DNA from: a virus
Strand: one strand, 5' to 3'
DNA length: 64,000 nucleotides
Virus record (IMG/VR): IMGVR_UViG_3300049855_000609
Location: 1 to 64,000 of that record
Shown: piece after piece, positions 25,241 to 33,651 of the stretch
How the letters are laid out: each line of letters starts with the position of its first letter
Position numbering within the stretch: the first letter of the stretch is position 1
Position numbers and translations under genes: made by a program
Notes under the pieces: generated by a model
Seen by the model: the letters and a program-made list of their open reading frames with translations, nothing else
Database searches by the model: none
Told to the model about the DNA's origin: nothing

Positions 25241-25598
25241 TACCATAGTTGACATCAAATACCGGGAGTTGGTCAATGCCAATAAGACCAAAGAATATTC
25301 CAAGTACCTGGAAAAGGAGCTGGATATTTATAAGGGCTATGTGGATTCCCTGGCACTGGTGATCACCGGCAAAGACCTGGTCATATTCAAACAGCAGAAA
25401 CTCTCTGAGCATCAAGCCAAGGAGCTGGCCCAGAGTATGGAGATAGGAGGAGATTACGAACAACAGCTTGAAGATGAGAGGAAAATACACAATAAGGATG
25501 CCAGGAGAAGGTTCTGGAAGGGATTTGGTATAGGATTAGGAGCAGGACTATTCACCGGGGCTTTGGCCACTACCGGAGTTGTGCTGGCAGTTAAATAA
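25137..25598 (+). CDS. Overlapping secreted spanin-partner-like protein
   Basis: 153 residues, starting inside the preceding gene. The N-terminus is a signal peptide (MKRASVILILLLSMITCNSF, cleavage likely after SFG). The Cys in MITC is not a canonical lipobox, so lipidation is doubtful. A charged coiled coil fills residues about 40-125. The C-terminus is a Gly-rich hydrophobic segment (FGIGLGAGLFTGALATTGVV), a second possible membrane anchor. With the overlapping i-spanin-like gene it could bridge inner and outer membranes; with two anchors it might even act alone. Confidence 0.65.
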   Translation: MKRASVILILLLSMITCNSFGQTFPKLCLHQIKGDTIVDIKYRELVNANKTKEYSKYLEKELDIYKGYVDSLALVITGKDLVIFKQQKLSEHQAKELAQSMEIGGDYEQQLEDERKIHNKDARRRFWKGFGIGLGAGLFTGALATTGVVLAVK

Positions 25599-25603
25599 AG
25601 AAA

Positions 25604-26425
25604 ATGAAGGAATTGTACGATATAGACCTGGAAAACAGAAAGTTCTTTGAGGCGTTGACCTTTATTGAAAGACCACATATCTATACCCTGGATGGAGTAA
25701 AGCTCCAGTCTGTTACCCGAATCATCAAGAATTTCCAGGAGCAGGTGGACTGGGTGGAGAAAGCAAAAGCCGTGGCCAGGAAGGAAACCGCACAGACAAA
25801 AAAGGTAGTGACACCAAGGATGGTACTGGATAAGTGGAAAGGAAAATCCGAGCTTGCAGGAAAGAATGGACAAGCCATACACAGCTTCGCGGAAGAAGAG
25901 CAGTATTACAGATCCCCCCAGCAGAAAAAGGAGGAAGCTGTTTTGAAATTCTTTGAAGGATTGAATACAGGGCCCAATAGGGGGAGGTATCAGACCATCT
26001 CCCGGGAGCTTAGAATGTATCATAAGGTGCACAAGTTTTCCGGAACCCTGGATCTTATCATCTACGACAGCTGGGAGGATCATGACATCATGCCTGATTA
26101 CAAGACTAATGAGGACCTGTTTCGAAACTTCCAGGGAAAAGAACTTTTATATCCATTCAGTGACCTGTTAGATAATCCCTTCAACTTATACCAAATTCAG
26201 TTAAATTTGTATGAGATCATGTATGAGCAGACAGGCAGAAGGGTAGGAGAGAAGTGGATAATCTGGTTGCAAGAGAGTGGAGAGTATGAGCTTTTAAAAG
26301 TAGGAAATTACAAAGACAGGCTCCGGACCTGGTTAACAGATAAAACTTTTGACAATGAACACGATCAGAGAAGCCATACAGAGAGTCCAGTCCTTATACT
26401 CAAAGGGAGTCCAGTCCAGAAGTAG
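25604..26425 (+). CDS. PD-(D/E)XK nuclease of the RecB/Cas4 type
   Basis: 273 residues. Motifs are in the expected order: GQAIHSFAEEE (RecB-type His), SRELRMYH (E135), FSGTLDLII (D150), MPDYKTN (D165, K167) and YQIQLNLYEIM (the Gln/Tyr motif). These residues bind Mg2+ and cut DNA in the PD-(D/E)XK fold. A nuclease of this type lies beside the neck genes in many crAss-like phages; its job there is not established but packaging or host-DNA degradation is possible. It overlaps the next gene by 71 bp. Confidence 0.88.
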   Translation: MKELYDIDLENRKFFEALTFIERPHIYTLDGVKLQSVTRIIKNFQEQVDWVEKAKAVARKETAQTKKVVTPRMVLDKWKGKSELAGKNGQAIHSFAEEEQYYRSPQQKKEEAVLKFFEGLNTGPNRGRYQTISRELRMYHKVHKFSGTLDLIIYDSWEDHDIMPDYKTNEDLFRNFQGKELLYPFSDLLDNPFNLYQIQLNLYEIMYEQTGRRVGEKWIIWLQESGEYELLKVGNYKDRLRTWLTDKTFDNEHDQRSHTESPVLILKGSPVQK

Positions 26426-27050
26426 CCGGCTTAGCAGGAGGCATATCTTCAACAAGCTGAGAACAGTGAGAGGGAGGCTGCTTGCCCAGCAGGTGAAAAA
26501 GAATCAGATGCTGTCCCAGTGGACCTATCAGACTATTCCTTGTATAGAGATGAAAGAAGTTCCTGTTATCCTGTGCCCCTGTGTCCCCCCTGTAGGATGT
26601 ACCACGCTGAGAAGCAAGCATAAGATACCACCTGTGATCTCCGGGGATGATGCCCACCAGTTCCAGTCTGTGACCACCCTGGACGGAGGCAAGAAGCTGG
26701 ATGAGGTCAAATGGCACACCAGTAAATATGGAAAAGGAGCCAAGTACACCTCCGGGTTCCTAAGCTACTACATATATGATGGCTACATGTTTGTGACCAC
26801 CAAAAAGAAACCGGCTATCCTGACAGCAACAGCCCTGTTTGAAGATATAGAAGCCGCTTACAAATATCCTTCCTGCTGTGATGATGGCCGGGAATGCATG
26901 AATATCCTGGATCAGCCTTTTCCCCTGGAAGGAGAGTTGTTTGAAGCTGCCATAGAGCTGTCAGCACAGGAGCTGATAGACTGGTTCAACAAGAACAGGG
27001 AAGATAAGACCAATGATTCCTCAGACAACCCATCCAATGAGTCAAAGTAA
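26355..27050 (+). CDS. crAss-type neck/tail ring protein
   Basis: 231 residues from ATG (26355); a TTG two codons upstream would add only two residues. The N-terminal pattern MNTIREAIQRVQSLYSKGVQ followed by SSRLSRRHIFNKLRTVRGRL, then MLSQWTYQTIPCIEM and VILCPCVPPVGCTTLRSKHK, recurs in a structural protein between the nuclease and IHF-like genes of crAss-like phages, thought to be a ring of the neck. The C-terminal third (SAQELIDWFNKNREDKTNDS) is acidic and disordered. Cys pairs may stabilise the ring. Confidence 0.78.
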   Translation: MNTIREAIQRVQSLYSKGVQSRSSRLSRRHIFNKLRTVRGRLLAQQVKKNQMLSQWTYQTIPCIEMKEVPVILCPCVPPVGCTTLRSKHKIPPVISGDDAHQFQSVTTLDGGKKLDEVKWHTSKYGKGAKYTSGFLSYYIYDGYMFVTTKKKPAILTATALFEDIEAAYKYPSCCDDGRECMNILDQPFPLEGELFEAAIELSAQELIDWFNKNREDKTNDSSDNPSNESK

Positions 27051-27516
27051 AAGGACACATAAGAACCTGAGTGATGCTTTTGCCAGCTACAAAAAGACTG
27101 CAGAGAAGCCTTTGCAGGATGTGAAAGTGTACCTGGACATCGTCTATGGGTACCTGAAGCTGTTGATGATAAAGATCATAGAAGGGGAGGATGTCAGGTT
27201 GCCGTCCAGGACAGGGGCTTTGAAGATCCGCGGTAACAGGCAGAAAATAAGTTTTGAAGGGGACCAGGTAAAGGGACTCTCTCCGGACTGGCAAAAAACC
27301 AAGGAGCTGTGGTCTACCTGTGAGGAGTGTCGGGAAAAGAAGCAGATGGTCTACCATCTCAATGAGCACACAGGAGGGATCCGGTATAAACTGCTGTGGT
27401 CAAAACATGGTATGCTGGTAGAAAATAAAAACTTATATTCGTTTCAGCTGGCGAGGACCAATAAAAGGATGATCAGCTCAGCTGTGAAAGGAGGAAAAGA
27501 ATATTACTCAAACTAA
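27037..27516 (+). CDS. HU/IHF-like conserved crAss protein
   Basis: 159 residues from the ATG at 27037 (overlap of 14 bp); an ATG at 27013 would add eight residues. The segment VYLDIVYGYLKLLMIKIIEG then EDVRLPSRTGALKIRGNRQK resembles the helix-helix-beta pattern of HU/IHF (a helix followed by 'gly-x-x-val-x-leu-pro ... gly'). A gene in this position is known in crAss-like phages as an IHF-type subunit. It may bind DNA in the virion or serve as a small structural part. The C-terminal half (YRLLWSKHGMLVENKNLYSF-type strands) is not HU-like. Confidence 0.72.
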   Translation: MSQSKRTHKNLSDAFASYKKTAEKPLQDVKVYLDIVYGYLKLLMIKIIEGEDVRLPSRTGALKIRGNRQKISFEGDQVKGLSPDWQKTKELWSTCEECREKKQMVYHLNEHTGGIRYKLLWSKHGMLVENKNLYSFQLARTNKRMISSAVKGGKEYYSN

Positions 27517-27526
27517 AAATAAAGCC

Positions 27527-27802
27527 ATGAGTGCAAACAAGCTTACCAAAGTGTCCAAAGACCTGAAACAGCTTCCTTCCGGGGCAAAGGTTCTATCTAA
27601 GGAAACCAGTATCTGGGTAGAAGAAATTGAAAACGGGTTTCTGATCACCAAAAGCACAGAGATCAAACATGAAAGACCCTCAACGGATAAGAACTCCAGC
27701 CCATATACTGACTGGACCACTATCACCAAGAAGTGGTTTTCCAAAGAAGACCCTTTCATAGACATGGATGATGTACCCCTGGCCGAATCATTTAAAGAAT
27801 AA
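27527..27802 (+). CDS. Small conserved phage protein
   Basis: 91 residues. IWVEEIENGFLITKSTEIKH followed by YTDWTTITKKWFSKEDPF is a pattern I recall from a small crAss-like protein between neck genes. It is mixed alpha/beta with no enzyme motif; probably a structural accessory. It sits 10 bp after the previous gene and 3 bp before the next. Confidence 0.7.
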   Translation: MSANKLTKVSKDLKQLPSGAKVLSKETSIWVEEIENGFLITKSTEIKHERPSTDKNSSPYTDWTTITKKWFSKEDPFIDMDDVPLAESFKE

Positions 27803-27805
27803 AAT

Positions 27806-28789
27806 ATGCAAAACATTCCTTATACTTCCATAGACCGGATATTCAACAAGTTTGACCGGGATATAGGCATGTCCTTCAATGAAGGGGATGCTATTGAATG
27901 GACAGCAGAGGCCCTGGAAGCCATTGGCGCCGTCAGGCAGTATGAGGAAGCCATAGCTTTCATCGAAGTACGGAACCATCAGTGCACTTTACCCTCCGGG
28001 TTTCATGCCATCATCCAGATAGCCAGGAACAACTGCTTTTCTGAAGAGGAAAACCTGGGGATCTGCGCGGCAGATATTGTGGCAGATGAGCAGGAACAAA
28101 CCCCTCCAGGGGAAGAGCCAGCCTCAGTACCTATAGCTATAGACTGTGATGGGCAACCCATTGAAGGATATGAGCTGGTCTATTACCGGCCTTACTTCGA
28201 CACCATATATGAGTTTGGTGGCTGGATAGGGTCTCCCAGGTACAGGACCTGCTTTGTTCCTGTAAGGCTGGCAGATCACTCTTTTTTCAACTCCATAGTC
28301 TGTGCTGAAAGAGATGACTCCCTGTATGATCCTGATACCTGTACGGATGAGTATACCATTATTGCCGGCAGTACCCTGAGGTTCAGCTTTGAGAAGGGAC
28401 AGATAGCCCTTTCTTACCTGAGACAGGTGCTGGATCCTGAAACCGGATATCCTATGGTTCCTGACCACTACAGCTATACTACTGCCCTGACCTCTTATTT
28501 GATCTACAAGATGATGCTCCGGGAATTCTATGCCGGCAGGGAAGGCAGCAGTACCCGGCTGCAAAAGGCTGAAGCTGACTGGCATTGGTACTGTAAACAG
28601 GCCGGCAACTACTCTAAGATGATCCGGGGAATAGATGAGCATCAGAACTTCCTGGAACAGAGGAGCTACCTGATACCTCACCAAAATCGATACTACGGCT
28701 TCTTTGGGAAGCTTTCCAGGCCGGAGAGCAGGAGATTCAATGATCCAAATAATACTACCCAGCACAGCTCTTACTTCAGAGGATTATGA
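27806..28789 (+). CDS. crAss-type tail-tubular/ring protein
   Basis: 327 residues. The N-terminus (SIDRIFNKFDRDIGMSFNEG then DAIEWTAEALEAIGAVRQYE) matches the pattern of a conserved neck protein in crAss-like phages, comparable in position to tail-tubular proteins of podoviruses. A middle strand-rich part contains RFSFEKGQIALSYLRQVLDP then GYPMVPDHYSYTTALTSYLI, followed by a helical C-terminus (LQKAEADWHWYCKQAGNYSK). The stop overlaps the start of the muzzle gene (ATGA). Confidence 0.78.
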   Translation: MQNIPYTSIDRIFNKFDRDIGMSFNEGDAIEWTAEALEAIGAVRQYEEAIAFIEVRNHQCTLPSGFHAIIQIARNNCFSEEENLGICAADIVADEQEQTPPGEEPASVPIAIDCDGQPIEGYELVYYRPYFDTIYEFGGWIGSPRYRTCFVPVRLADHSFFNSIVCAERDDSLYDPDTCTDEYTIIAGSTLRFSFEKGQIALSYLRQVLDPETGYPMVPDHYSYTTALTSYLIYKMMLREFYAGREGSSTRLQKAEADWHWYCKQAGNYSKMIRGIDEHQNFLEQRSYLIPHQNRYYGFFGKLSRPESRRFNDPNNTTQHSSYFRGL

Positions 28790-31700
28790 TAGACAAGAAC
28801 ACCGATATAAATAAACCCCTCATAGGTCTTTCCACAGACACACATCCTGGGGAACAGCCTAAGCATACATACAGGTATGCCCTGAATGCTGTGGACCAGG
28901 CAGAAAATGGAAACAGCCGGGATCTGTCCAATGAGAACGGTTTTGATCTGTGTGGAACTATTACCTCCGGGTACTACCCTATAGGAAAGGTGTACATGAA
29001 TGATGATACCCTGGTGATCTTCTCTGCCAATCCTACTATTGATGGCTCTGAGATAGGGATACTGGATAAGAATTGCAACTATACTGCTGTGGTCAATACC
29101 CGTTACCGGGAAGTAGTGGTTGATGAAGTGACCACAGTGCTGGAAACCAACTGCCTGAACTTCAGCATAGAGTATCAGATAGATGTGCAATACCGGCTCC
29201 GCAGAGGTTGTGAACATACTGTGTATTTTGCCAATGGTAAACATAACCCGGTGAGGTATTTCAACTTTTCCCGGCTTTCAGATTTTCAAACTGAAGACTA
29301 TAATACCTGGGTAGCCGGTGGCTCCATAGGAGCTGCTCCGGATCAGAGATGGGACTGTGCTAAGTTCAGGCTATATCCGGAATACAGCATTCCTTCCATG
29401 GACTCCGTAGAGCAGATCACCGGAGGTGCTATTCCCAGCTGTACTTTAAACTTCAGTATTCGTTACCTGGATGCTGACTTCAATCCTACTCCCTGGATAT
29501 ACTCCTCTATGCTGGTAGACGTTTACCGCGATAATCAGAACTCCGGATTTGAAAATATATTGGGATCTTCCAACCTGGCTGCAGATGAGCTGGCAGGAAG
29601 CCCTCCTACCAATAAAGCAGTAAAGTTGTTTTTAAGTGATCTGGATACCCGGTATCCGTATTACCAGATAGCCGTAGCTGTAGCCAAAGACTCCAATGGC
29701 CTGGTCAGCAAGGTTTATCAGAGCCCTTATCAGAACATAGACCGTGAGGAATTTGTCTTTGATGGTTTGCTGGAAGGATATTCAGAGATACCACGCGAGG
29801 ATCTTCTGGTAAAAAGGATAGACTACGATTTTGCAGATCATATTGAGCAGATGGAAAACAGGCTGTTACTACTGTCCATGTATGGCCGGCAGGTGAATTG
29901 GTGTTCTTTTCAGCAGTATGCCTCTAAGATAGCCACCAAGTACATCATTGAAACGGTGCCTTCCCGGGATCAGTTTTCTGCAGGAAACCCTAAATGTCCG
30001 GACACCTATTTTGTAAAAGAAGGGTATATGGGAGATGAGGTATATGCCATGGGCATAGTTTATGTTTTCCGGGATGGTTTTGAGTCTCCGGCTTTCCATA
30101 TTCCTGGCAGGCCCCTGAATAAATACCCGATCCTTGTAGATAATGATGTGACCTGTGAAGATCTTCCTGATGATGATGAGGAAGAATTATTGTGGTCAGA
30201 AGACCTGATACCCTGGTTTGAGGATGAGACGGCCTATAATAATGATGGCCCTATTCCTTTTTGGAAAGTATTTGACAGCTCTTACAGGACAAGTGGCAGT
30301 GCCTCCGGTGATGCCACCGGTGCCATGCAGTACCATGAGAATGAGAATTTTGTATATCCTCCAAGAACAGATTGTGAAGGCAGTGACTTCTGGGGTGTAG
30401 ACTTCTGTGGAAATCCCCTGGCCGGAGAAAAGGTCAGGCATCATAAGTTTCCTTCCCGGGCCAAGGAACCTCATATATCCGGTACCACGACCACTACCAG
30501 TGACATGGGAGTGTTTATCAACATCGCGTTGAAAGAAGATGTAGCCTGGGGAGATGTGGGAGCTGCTTCCGTAGTGTGGACAGTGAACTTTGAACAGCCT
30601 ATAGGAGTACCTCAGTCCATAGACATTACCATATTCGAAAATGGTGCTGCCCTTCCTGGAACAGCTGTACCTCCTGATAAGGAAAGCAATGAGCCTGTCA
30701 ATGAGCTGATGATATACAGCTTCACCGGAGATCTTTTGGATATACAACTGGATGCCAGCACCGGGGATCTGATAAGTACCTACTCTCAATATTTTGATTT
30801 TTACATAGACATCCGGCCATTGAATGAAGCCCATACTGATAACATCAGCCTGAGACCTTTAGGCATACAGTTCATGGGAGTAGAATATCCTCATCCTGAT
30901 ATTGTAGGACATTACTTTGTCCGGGCAGAGAGAACAGAGGGACAGAGAACTATACTTGACAAAGGCATCTTTGGAAGGCTCCGGGAAGAGGCTACAGCTT
31001 GTAGTGCCAACTACCATACCTTCAGCTATTTCACGAAAGGCAATGATGATGAAAGTAATGCCTATCTGTTCTCTCCCAAATTCATGTTCAATAAAGAGGT
31101 AGCTAAACCGGATTACATAAAGAATGAATGTAAGTTTGACATAGACCATATAAATCATTCCGGTAAGAATGTTGATGATCCTGACCATAAAAGGGCCTGG
31201 GGTAATGAAACGGACATGATCATAGAAGTCCGGGGACAGGTTTACAGTGGAGTAACGGCTTCAGATGACGGACATAACTATGCCGTAGACAAAATAGTAG
31301 TATTGGATGGCTTGTCCAATGATGAGGTTATCATTCCCGGGGATGAGGTATATAATTTGAGCTGGACACAGAGAATGCAAATGCTTAAAATGATGACCGG
31401 TGTCACTGTACCTTACAACAGTGATGATATTTATTATGCTTCCTTAAAGGTAAACAGAGATGTCTACGGTGTACTGGATAATATCAAATACTACCGGATA
31501 CATAACTCTCTCTTTAAAAGGGATGAAGGAACAGATATACCGGAGCAGATTGCTCCTGTAGTGTATGGGGGAGATACCTTTATCTCTGAACTTGATCTTT
31601 CTAACTCTTTGTGGAGAAATCAGAAGAAGGGAATAGGAATGAAGATCTGGCTGATCATAGGTTCTGTGGTATTAGCTGTAGCTTCTGTATTTACCGGTGG

Positions 31701-33651
31701 AGCTGTAGTAGGATTAGTAGGTCCTATTTTAGCCGCGGTAATATCTACCACAGCCTTAACTGCTCTTGCTGCCAGTGCAGCTACCATAATAGCTGCAACA
31801 GTAGAATTGGTACTAAAGAAGTATGATGAGAATTGCCTGGATGAAATGGTGACAGACACTGATCTGGCAAGCATACACAATCTTCGAAAATGGAATGGTT
31901 ATATAAACTTTGCCAATGAGTACCTGAAAGGTATCTATGTTGAAAATGAGATCAATATAGCCCTTCGGCAGGAACAGGGATATGAGTGTGGACAATTCTA
32001 TAAAGGCGGGTTATTAAAAGCTACTACTTTTTTCCGTGATCGGTGGTTATATGACAGGGATCACAACGGAGAGTACAGGAAAAGAGGGGTCCCTTGTCCG
32101 GAAGTATATCAGTATAACAAGGACTTTTCCCGGATGAACAAGGAGTCTGAATACTATGCCCTTCCGCAGACCTATGATTGCTGTTCAGAATGCCTGGAGG
32201 AACATCCTCACAGGGCCATGTACTCGGAGCAGTCTTTTCAGGAAGAGCTGATAGACAACTACAAGATCTTCAAACCCATGAACTACCGGGATATAGAAGG
32301 GGAGCATGGTAAGATCACCGGGGTATTCAGAATGGGAGAGAAGCTGATGATACTCACAGAAGAGATGCTCTGGGAGATGGTGGCCTCTTTCCAGGAAAAG
32401 GTCATTGGAAGCATAGTATCCTATGTGGGAACCGGGGATTTCTTCTCCATTCCTCCACGCAAGATGATCGATGACAAGCTCGGCGCCATAGGCACACAGC
32501 ATAAATGGGGAGTGATAAAGACCCGGCATGGTACCCTGATCCCTTCAGAAAGGGAGAGTAAGATGATCCTGCTTTCAGATACCCTGCATGATCTGGGAAG
32601 GGAGGGGGAAATAGTAAACGATCTGGAGCTATTGTTGCATGATTACCTGTCCAATCAGATGCTGACACTGGTAGGTATTCCATTCCCTTTTACCAACAAC
32701 CCGGCTAACCCTTATGGAGTAGGTATACATTCAGCTTATGATGTAAGGCACAACAGGCTCATTATCACTAAAAAGGATTACCTGATCATTGAAGACAATT
32801 ACTCCCAGGAACCTCTGGAAGGATCTATGACCTGGCTTCCGCTGGGCCATCCTTATGGGGTTCTCTTCCCGGAAGGAAATGTCTTCATTACAGTAGCCAA
32901 TAGCCAGGTTCTGACAGTGGCCCTGGGAGATCCTGACTTCTTTGAGAATAAGAGCTGGACCATGAGCTACTCTTTCAACACCAACCGGTGGAGGAGCTAC
33001 CACAGCTATATCCCGAACTTCTATGCTTTTACTCCCAATAACCTGTATTCTTTCATAGACAGCAATGTATGGAAGCATAATATTCCGGGTATCTACCAGA
33101 CTTACTATGGTGTTACTTATCCATATATCATAGAGCCGGTGCTTACTCTTTCTGGTGTACAGACTGCATTCTGGGAAGACCTGTCCATGCAGACCCTGGC
33201 ATTTAAGATCTTGGACAACAACCATCCTGTAGAGCAGAGGTTTGTGACCTTCAACAAGATCATAGCCTATAACTCCCGGCAGTCAACAGGACTGAAAACC
33301 ATTACTCCCAAAGACAATGAGACCGCGGCAGACTTCCTGGAAAACCAGATTCTGGACCGGCAAGGGGATATGCTGGCAGAGAGAAGGGAGAGGGATTGGA
33401 GCATCAATGACCTCCGGGACCATGTGATCGATTATGATCTACCTCTGTTTTTGAAGAGCTGGGATGACATCAAGGCCCAGTTTCCTATAGATAAGGTACC
33501 CAATGCCTTGTCAACAGATGTGGATAAGGAGTGGTATGAGCTGGAGATCCTGAGAGATAAATTCCTGACAGTCCGTTTTATTTTTGATAATTTTAATGAT
33601 GTTCAGTTACTTGTGAAATATATTACCTCAGAGCCTCAAATATCAGAGTGA
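28786..33651 (+). CDS. Muzzle/tail-stabilisation protein
   Basis: 1621 residues. It starts MIDKNTDINKPLIGLSTDTH, followed by TYRYALNAVDQAENGNSRDL; this N-terminal pattern marks the crAss muzzle (P22 gp10-like tail stabilisation) protein, which caps the tail tube and is rich in beta-propeller structure. The body is consistent with that: long, Tyr/Asp-rich and strand-rich. An unusual hydrophobic stretch at residues about 949-1010 (WLIIGSVVLAVASVFTGGAV, then PILAAVISTTALTALAAS) could insert into membrane. The C-terminal 500 residues are again propeller-like. It overlaps both neighbours by a few bases. Confidence 0.85.
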   Translation: MIDKNTDINKPLIGLSTDTHPGEQPKHTYRYALNAVDQAENGNSRDLSNENGFDLCGTITSGYYPIGKVYMNDDTLVIFSANPTIDGSEIGILDKNCNYTAVVNTRYREVVVDEVTTVLETNCLNFSIEYQIDVQYRLRRGCEHTVYFANGKHNPVRYFNFSRLSDFQTEDYNTWVAGGSIGAAPDQRWDCAKFRLYPEYSIPSMDSVEQITGGAIPSCTLNFSIRYLDADFNPTPWIYSSMLVDVYRDNQNSGFENILGSSNLAADELAGSPPTNKAVKLFLSDLDTRYPYYQIAVAVAKDSNGLVSKVYQSPYQNIDREEFVFDGLLEGYSEIPREDLLVKRIDYDFADHIEQMENRLLLLSMYGRQVNWCSFQQYASKIATKYIIETVPSRDQFSAGNPKCPDTYFVKEGYMGDEVYAMGIVYVFRDGFESPAFHIPGRPLNKYPILVDNDVTCEDLPDDDEEELLWSEDLIPWFEDETAYNNDGPIPFWKVFDSSYRTSGSASGDATGAMQYHENENFVYPPRTDCEGSDFWGVDFCGNPLAGEKVRHHKFPSRAKEPHISGTTTTTSDMGVFINIALKEDVAWGDVGAASVVWTVNFEQPIGVPQSIDITIFENGAALPGTAVPPDKESNEPVNELMIYSFTGDLLDIQLDASTGDLISTYSQYFDFYIDIRPLNEAHTDNISLRPLGIQFMGVEYPHPDIVGHYFVRAERTEGQRTILDKGIFGRLREEATACSANYHTFSYFTKGNDDESNAYLFSPKFMFNKEVAKPDYIKNECKFDIDHINHSGKNVDDPDHKRAWGNETDMIIEVRGQVYSGVTASDDGHNYAVDKIVVLDGLSNDEVIIPGDEVYNLSWTQRMQMLKMMTGVTVPYNSDDIYYASLKVNRDVYGVLDNIKYYRIHNSLFKRDEGTDIPEQIAPVVYGGDTFISELDLSNSLWRNQKKGIGMKIWLIIGSVVLAVASVFTGGAVVGLVGPILAAVISTTALTALAASAATIIAATVELVLKKYDENCLDEMVTDTDLASIHNLRKWNGYINFANEYLKGIYVENEINIALRQEQGYECGQFYKGGLLKATTFFRDRWLYDRDHNGEYRKRGVPCPEVYQYNKDFSRMNKESEYYALPQTYDCCSECLEEHPHRAMYSEQSFQEELIDNYKIFKPMNYRDIEGEHGKITGVFRMGEKLMILTEEMLWEMVASFQEKVIGSIVSYVGTGDFFSIPPRKMIDDKLGAIGTQHKWGVIKTRHGTLIPSERESKMILLSDTLHDLGREGEIVNDLELLLHDYLSNQMLTLVGIPFPFTNNPANPYGVGIHSAYDVRHNRLIITKKDYLIIEDNYSQEPLEGSMTWLPLGHPYGVLFPEGNVFITVANSQVLTVALGDPDFFENKSWTMSYSFNTNRWRSYHSYIPNFYAFTPNNLYSFIDSNVWKHNIPGIYQTYYGVTYPYIIEPVLTLSGVQTAFWEDLSMQTLAFKILDNNHPVEQRFVTFNKIIAYNSRQSTGLKTITPKDNETAADFLENQILDRQGDMLAERRERDWSINDLRDHVIDYDLPLFLKSWDDIKAQFPIDKVPNALSTDVDKEWYELEILRDKFLTVRFIFDNFNDVQLLVKYITSEPQISE

